The notes beneath the pieces are model-generated. The model did no database searches and was not told where the DNA came from. It saw only the letters and a program-made list of their open reading frames with translations. Shown one piece after another: positions 30,875 to 31,450 of a stretch of DNA of 31,450 nucleotides (its first letter is position 1; each line of letters begins with the position of its first letter). Both the position numbers and the translations under genes were made by a program. The DNA lies in contig DAYA01000073.1 in assembly GCA_002506705.1 (NCBI GenBank), forward strand, positions 1 to 31,450, in the 5' to 3' direction. Source of the DNA: Euryarchaeota archaeon UBA550 (GTDB lineage: Archaea > Thermoplasmatota > Poseidoniia > Poseidoniales > Poseidoniaceae).

Positions 30875-31450
30875 TTAGAGGGTCTGAGGTCCACCCGCAG
30901 GCATCTCTGGTAACATGAATACGGTGTCACCTCGTAGGCTTGGCCCAACATCGAACGTTGCGAATATTCCAATATCTGCGATGTTGTGTGAGAGTGAGAA
31001 CCATGTTCTTCCGTATGCATCAACTCGGATGTCCAAGAAATCGCCAAGTCCGCCACATCGGTTGTAACCGCAGTCGGTCACTGTATCAATTGGGTCATCA
31101 TCACCGTTCAACTGCACTGTCGTGAATAGAGGAGTTTCATTGAAAGCATCCGTTGCATAGGTAAGGTATGCATTCCATACCTCGTCTTCTCCTTCGGTCT
31201 CACCTACGTAGCCGAAAGCTACTGTTCCCGTATCACCTGCCACAACAACAGGGAAACCGGTCCCTGACAAGTTGATTGGTGGTGCAATCATTGTCGCATT
31301 AGACCATGTATCACCCTGGTCTCTGGAATATGACCAGTACGGCATGTTGTCGAGTCCCATCCACATTGCGTGGACGTTTCCTTCTGTGTCTACCTCAACT
31401 TGTGCCTCTTCAGCGTTCCAAGTATCGGCGATACCAGTTTCTGTTGTTGG
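30875..31450 (-). CDS. BNR/sialidase-like repeat protein (C-terminal part, runs off the right edge)
   Basis: The last 191 codons of a gene read leftwards; no start is seen, as the frame is open to 31450. It contains an Asp-box, SRDQGDTWS (about 31301-31327), of the S-x-D-x-G-x-T-W type found in sialidases and other BNR beta-propellers. Repeated blade-like strands (VDTEGNVHAMWMG, DTGTVAFGYVGE, VDAYGRTWFSLSHN) surround it. The C-terminus, FMLPEMPAGGPQTL, has no membrane anchor. Two cysteines (DCGYNRCGG) may form a disulfide. Asp-boxes are structural, so neither sialidase activity nor glycan binding can be claimed from this part. Its stop codon lies 3 bases from that of the convergent collagenase-like gene. 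An exported protein is likely from the Asn/Thr/Gly-rich composition, but the signal peptide lies outside the window. Confidence 0.7.
   Translation of the reverse strand, partial: PTTETGIADTWNAEEAQVEVDTEGNVHAMWMGLDNMPYWSYSRDQGDTWSNATMIAPPINLSGTGFPVVVAGDTGTVAFGYVGETEGEDEVWNAYLTYATDAFNETPLFTTVQLNGDDDPIDTVTDCGYNRCGGLGDFLDIRVDAYGRTWFSLSHNIADIGIFATFDVGPSLRGDTVFMLPEMPAGGPQTL

Noticed and set aside
1..31450. Mobile element, prophage or defence island
   Set aside because: No transposase, integrase, toxin-antitoxin, restriction or Cas gene, terminal inverted repeat or tRNA attachment site was seen; most genes are housekeeping or envelope-related. The only compositional outlier is the M9 gene.

Overview
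This window looks like chromosome from a marine planktonic archaeon, most likely Marine Group II Euryarchaeota (Candidatus Poseidoniales). The lineage is inferred, not proven. It rests on archaeal information and signalling genes (MC1-type chromatin protein, Hjc resolvase, DacZ-type diadenylate cyclase, Ser-His archaeal signal peptidase, Lhr-type helicase, presenilin-type protease), giant secreted proteins with one C-terminal membrane anchor, and several exported peptidases. Moderate GC, dense packing, short AT-rich promoter elements and mixed leaderless/Shine-Dalgarno starts also fit. I see no rRNA, tRNA, CRISPR array, insertion sequence or phage gene.

Layout. (1) 1-5719, minus strand: the N-terminus of an MC1 protein cut by the window edge, a stand-alone Lrp/AsnC effector (RAM) domain, and a 1708-residue surface protein (TIGR03790-like, PA14, LamG, one C-terminal TM helix, Trp-rich tail). 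(2) 5826-8719: a macro-domain protein and a diadenylate cyclase in one plus-strand unit, converging on a RuvC/RNase H-fold protein, which diverges from an Hjc-like Holliday junction resolvase. (3) 8697-12111: a site-2-protease-like M50 peptidase, an unknown 182-aa protein, signal peptidase I and a small two-TM protein. (4) 12249-20313: a second giant surface protein with a very acidic tail, then an Lhr-like helicase. (5) 20310-23114, minus: a PI-PLC-like lipoprotein, a dCMP-deaminase-like enzyme and FolC. (6) 23176-28091, plus: a presenilin/SPP-type protease with a large inserted extracytoplasmic domain, seryl-tRNA synthetase and an M28 peptidase lipoprotein. (7) 28130-30871: an M9 collagenase-like lipoprotein, lower in GC than its neighbours, converging on a BNR/sialidase-like protein cut by the right edge.

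How it fits together. Five peptidases of different mechanism lie within about 22 kb: M50 site-2 protease, S26 signal peptidase, A22-type presenilin homologue, M28 and M9. Two are lipoproteins and three are membrane enzymes. With the two giant anchored proteins, the PLC-like lipoprotein and the BNR protein, the region is mainly concerned with the cell envelope and with degrading external protein or polymer, which suits a heterotroph that lives on particles or proteins. Interleaved are housekeeping genes (serS, folC, dCMP deaminase, Lhr, hjc) and a nucleotide-signalling pair (macro domain plus DacZ). The most notable items are the presenilin homologue with its roughly 390-residue insert, the low-GC collagenase with exact clostridial active-site spacing, and the macro/diadenylate cyclase operon.
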